From NCBI GenBank assembly GCA_945876515.1, contig CAMCPF010000031.1, forward strand, positions 1 to 12,988: DNA of 12,988 bases, given 5' to 3'. The notes under the pieces are model-generated. The model saw only the letters and a program-made list of their open reading frames with translations, was not told the origin of the DNA and made no database searches. Both the position numbers and the translations under genes were made by a program. Below are positions 12,927-12,988 of the stretch, in pieces. How positions within the stretch are numbered: the first letter of the stretch is position 1; each line of letters starts with the position of its first letter. Origin of the DNA: Candidatus Kuenenia stuttgartensis. Lineage in GTDB: Bacteria > Planctomycetota > Planctomycetia > Pirellulales > UBA1268.

Positions 12927-12988
12927 GAAACCGAGCGCAGCCGACCAATCCGCTTCGCGGATCGGTGCCCGTTGCGGAGCGAGGTTTC
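12927..12988. repeat. Nested imperfect inverted repeat at right edge
   Basis: Outer arms GAAACC (12927-12932) and GGTTTC (12983-12988) enclose partly matching GAGCGCAGC and TTGCGGAGCGA. An inner hairpin ACCAATCCGC-TTC-GCGGATCGGT (12944-12966) has one mismatch in a 10-bp stem. No T tract follows. The repeat may extend past the window. The remaining upstream gap (12842-12926) holds a GAGGGG at 12895-12900 six nt before an ATG at 12907 that stays open to the edge, but its 27 codons lie mostly in the palindrome and are Arg-rich, so I do not call a gene. Confidence 0.45.

Noticed and set aside
12907..12988. Possible new plus-strand gene start (ATG with GAGGGG six nt upstream) running off the edge
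   Set aside because: Only 27 codons are visible, most lie in an inverted repeat, and the translation is Arg/Ala/Ser-rich like a shadow frame. The next bases outside the window would decide.
1..12988. Mobile elements, CRISPR arrays, tRNA or rRNA genes, toxin-antitoxin or phage-defence genes
   Set aside because: I looked for transposase motifs, regular direct repeats with spacers, tRNA-like cloverleaf ends and small paired genes and found none; the base composition is even across the window.

Overview
This is a very GC-rich, densely coded bacterial window with no RNA gene, CRISPR array or insertion sequence that I can see. It holds nine complete genes and one gene cut by the left edge. The gene set suggests a planctomycete: a DUF4254 protein, a secreted alpha/alpha-toroid protein of a type common there, a BamA carrying a long low-complexity linker, and a YwlE-like phosphatase. 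That assignment is an inference from protein character; no ribosomal marker is present. A diderm envelope is directly supported by BamA and by a GT9 (heptosyltransferase-family) glycosyltransferase.

Left block (1-2255, plus strand): the 3' end of a probable chain-length-factor-like ketosynthase overlaps by ATGA a FabF-type ketosynthase with its complete active site. A DUF4254 gene follows 50 nt later. This looks like the end of a fatty-acyl or polyene-type lipid cluster that starts outside the window. It meets the next block tail to tail across 20 nt, next to a strong hairpin.

Second block (2276-4470, minus strand): a secreted squalene-cyclase/prenyltransferase-like toroid protein is coupled by a GTGA overlap to a polytopic DoxX-like membrane protein. 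Upstream of it on the same strand (4609-5181) is a conserved-looking soluble protein of unknown function with its own candidate promoter.

Third block (5408-7087, minus strand): one ORF fuses a Sua5/YrdC-like domain to a low-molecular-weight phosphatase with the arginine-phosphatase P-loop signature. rpiB follows 6 nt downstream. The order matches ywlC-ywlE-ywlF of Bacillus subtilis, with the first two genes fused. The YrdC half has lost or altered several hallmark residues, so it may not make threonylcarbamoyl-AMP.

Fourth block (7337-11657, plus strand): bamA, read divergently from the fusion gene across a 249 nt promoter region, is followed 4 nt later by a GT9 glycosyltransferase. Together they point to outer-membrane protein insertion and glycolipid or polysaccharide assembly. 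The GT9 gene overlaps tail to tail by 70 nt with a HI0933-family flavoprotein on the minus strand (11588-12841). The right edge (12927-12988) carries a nested inverted repeat.
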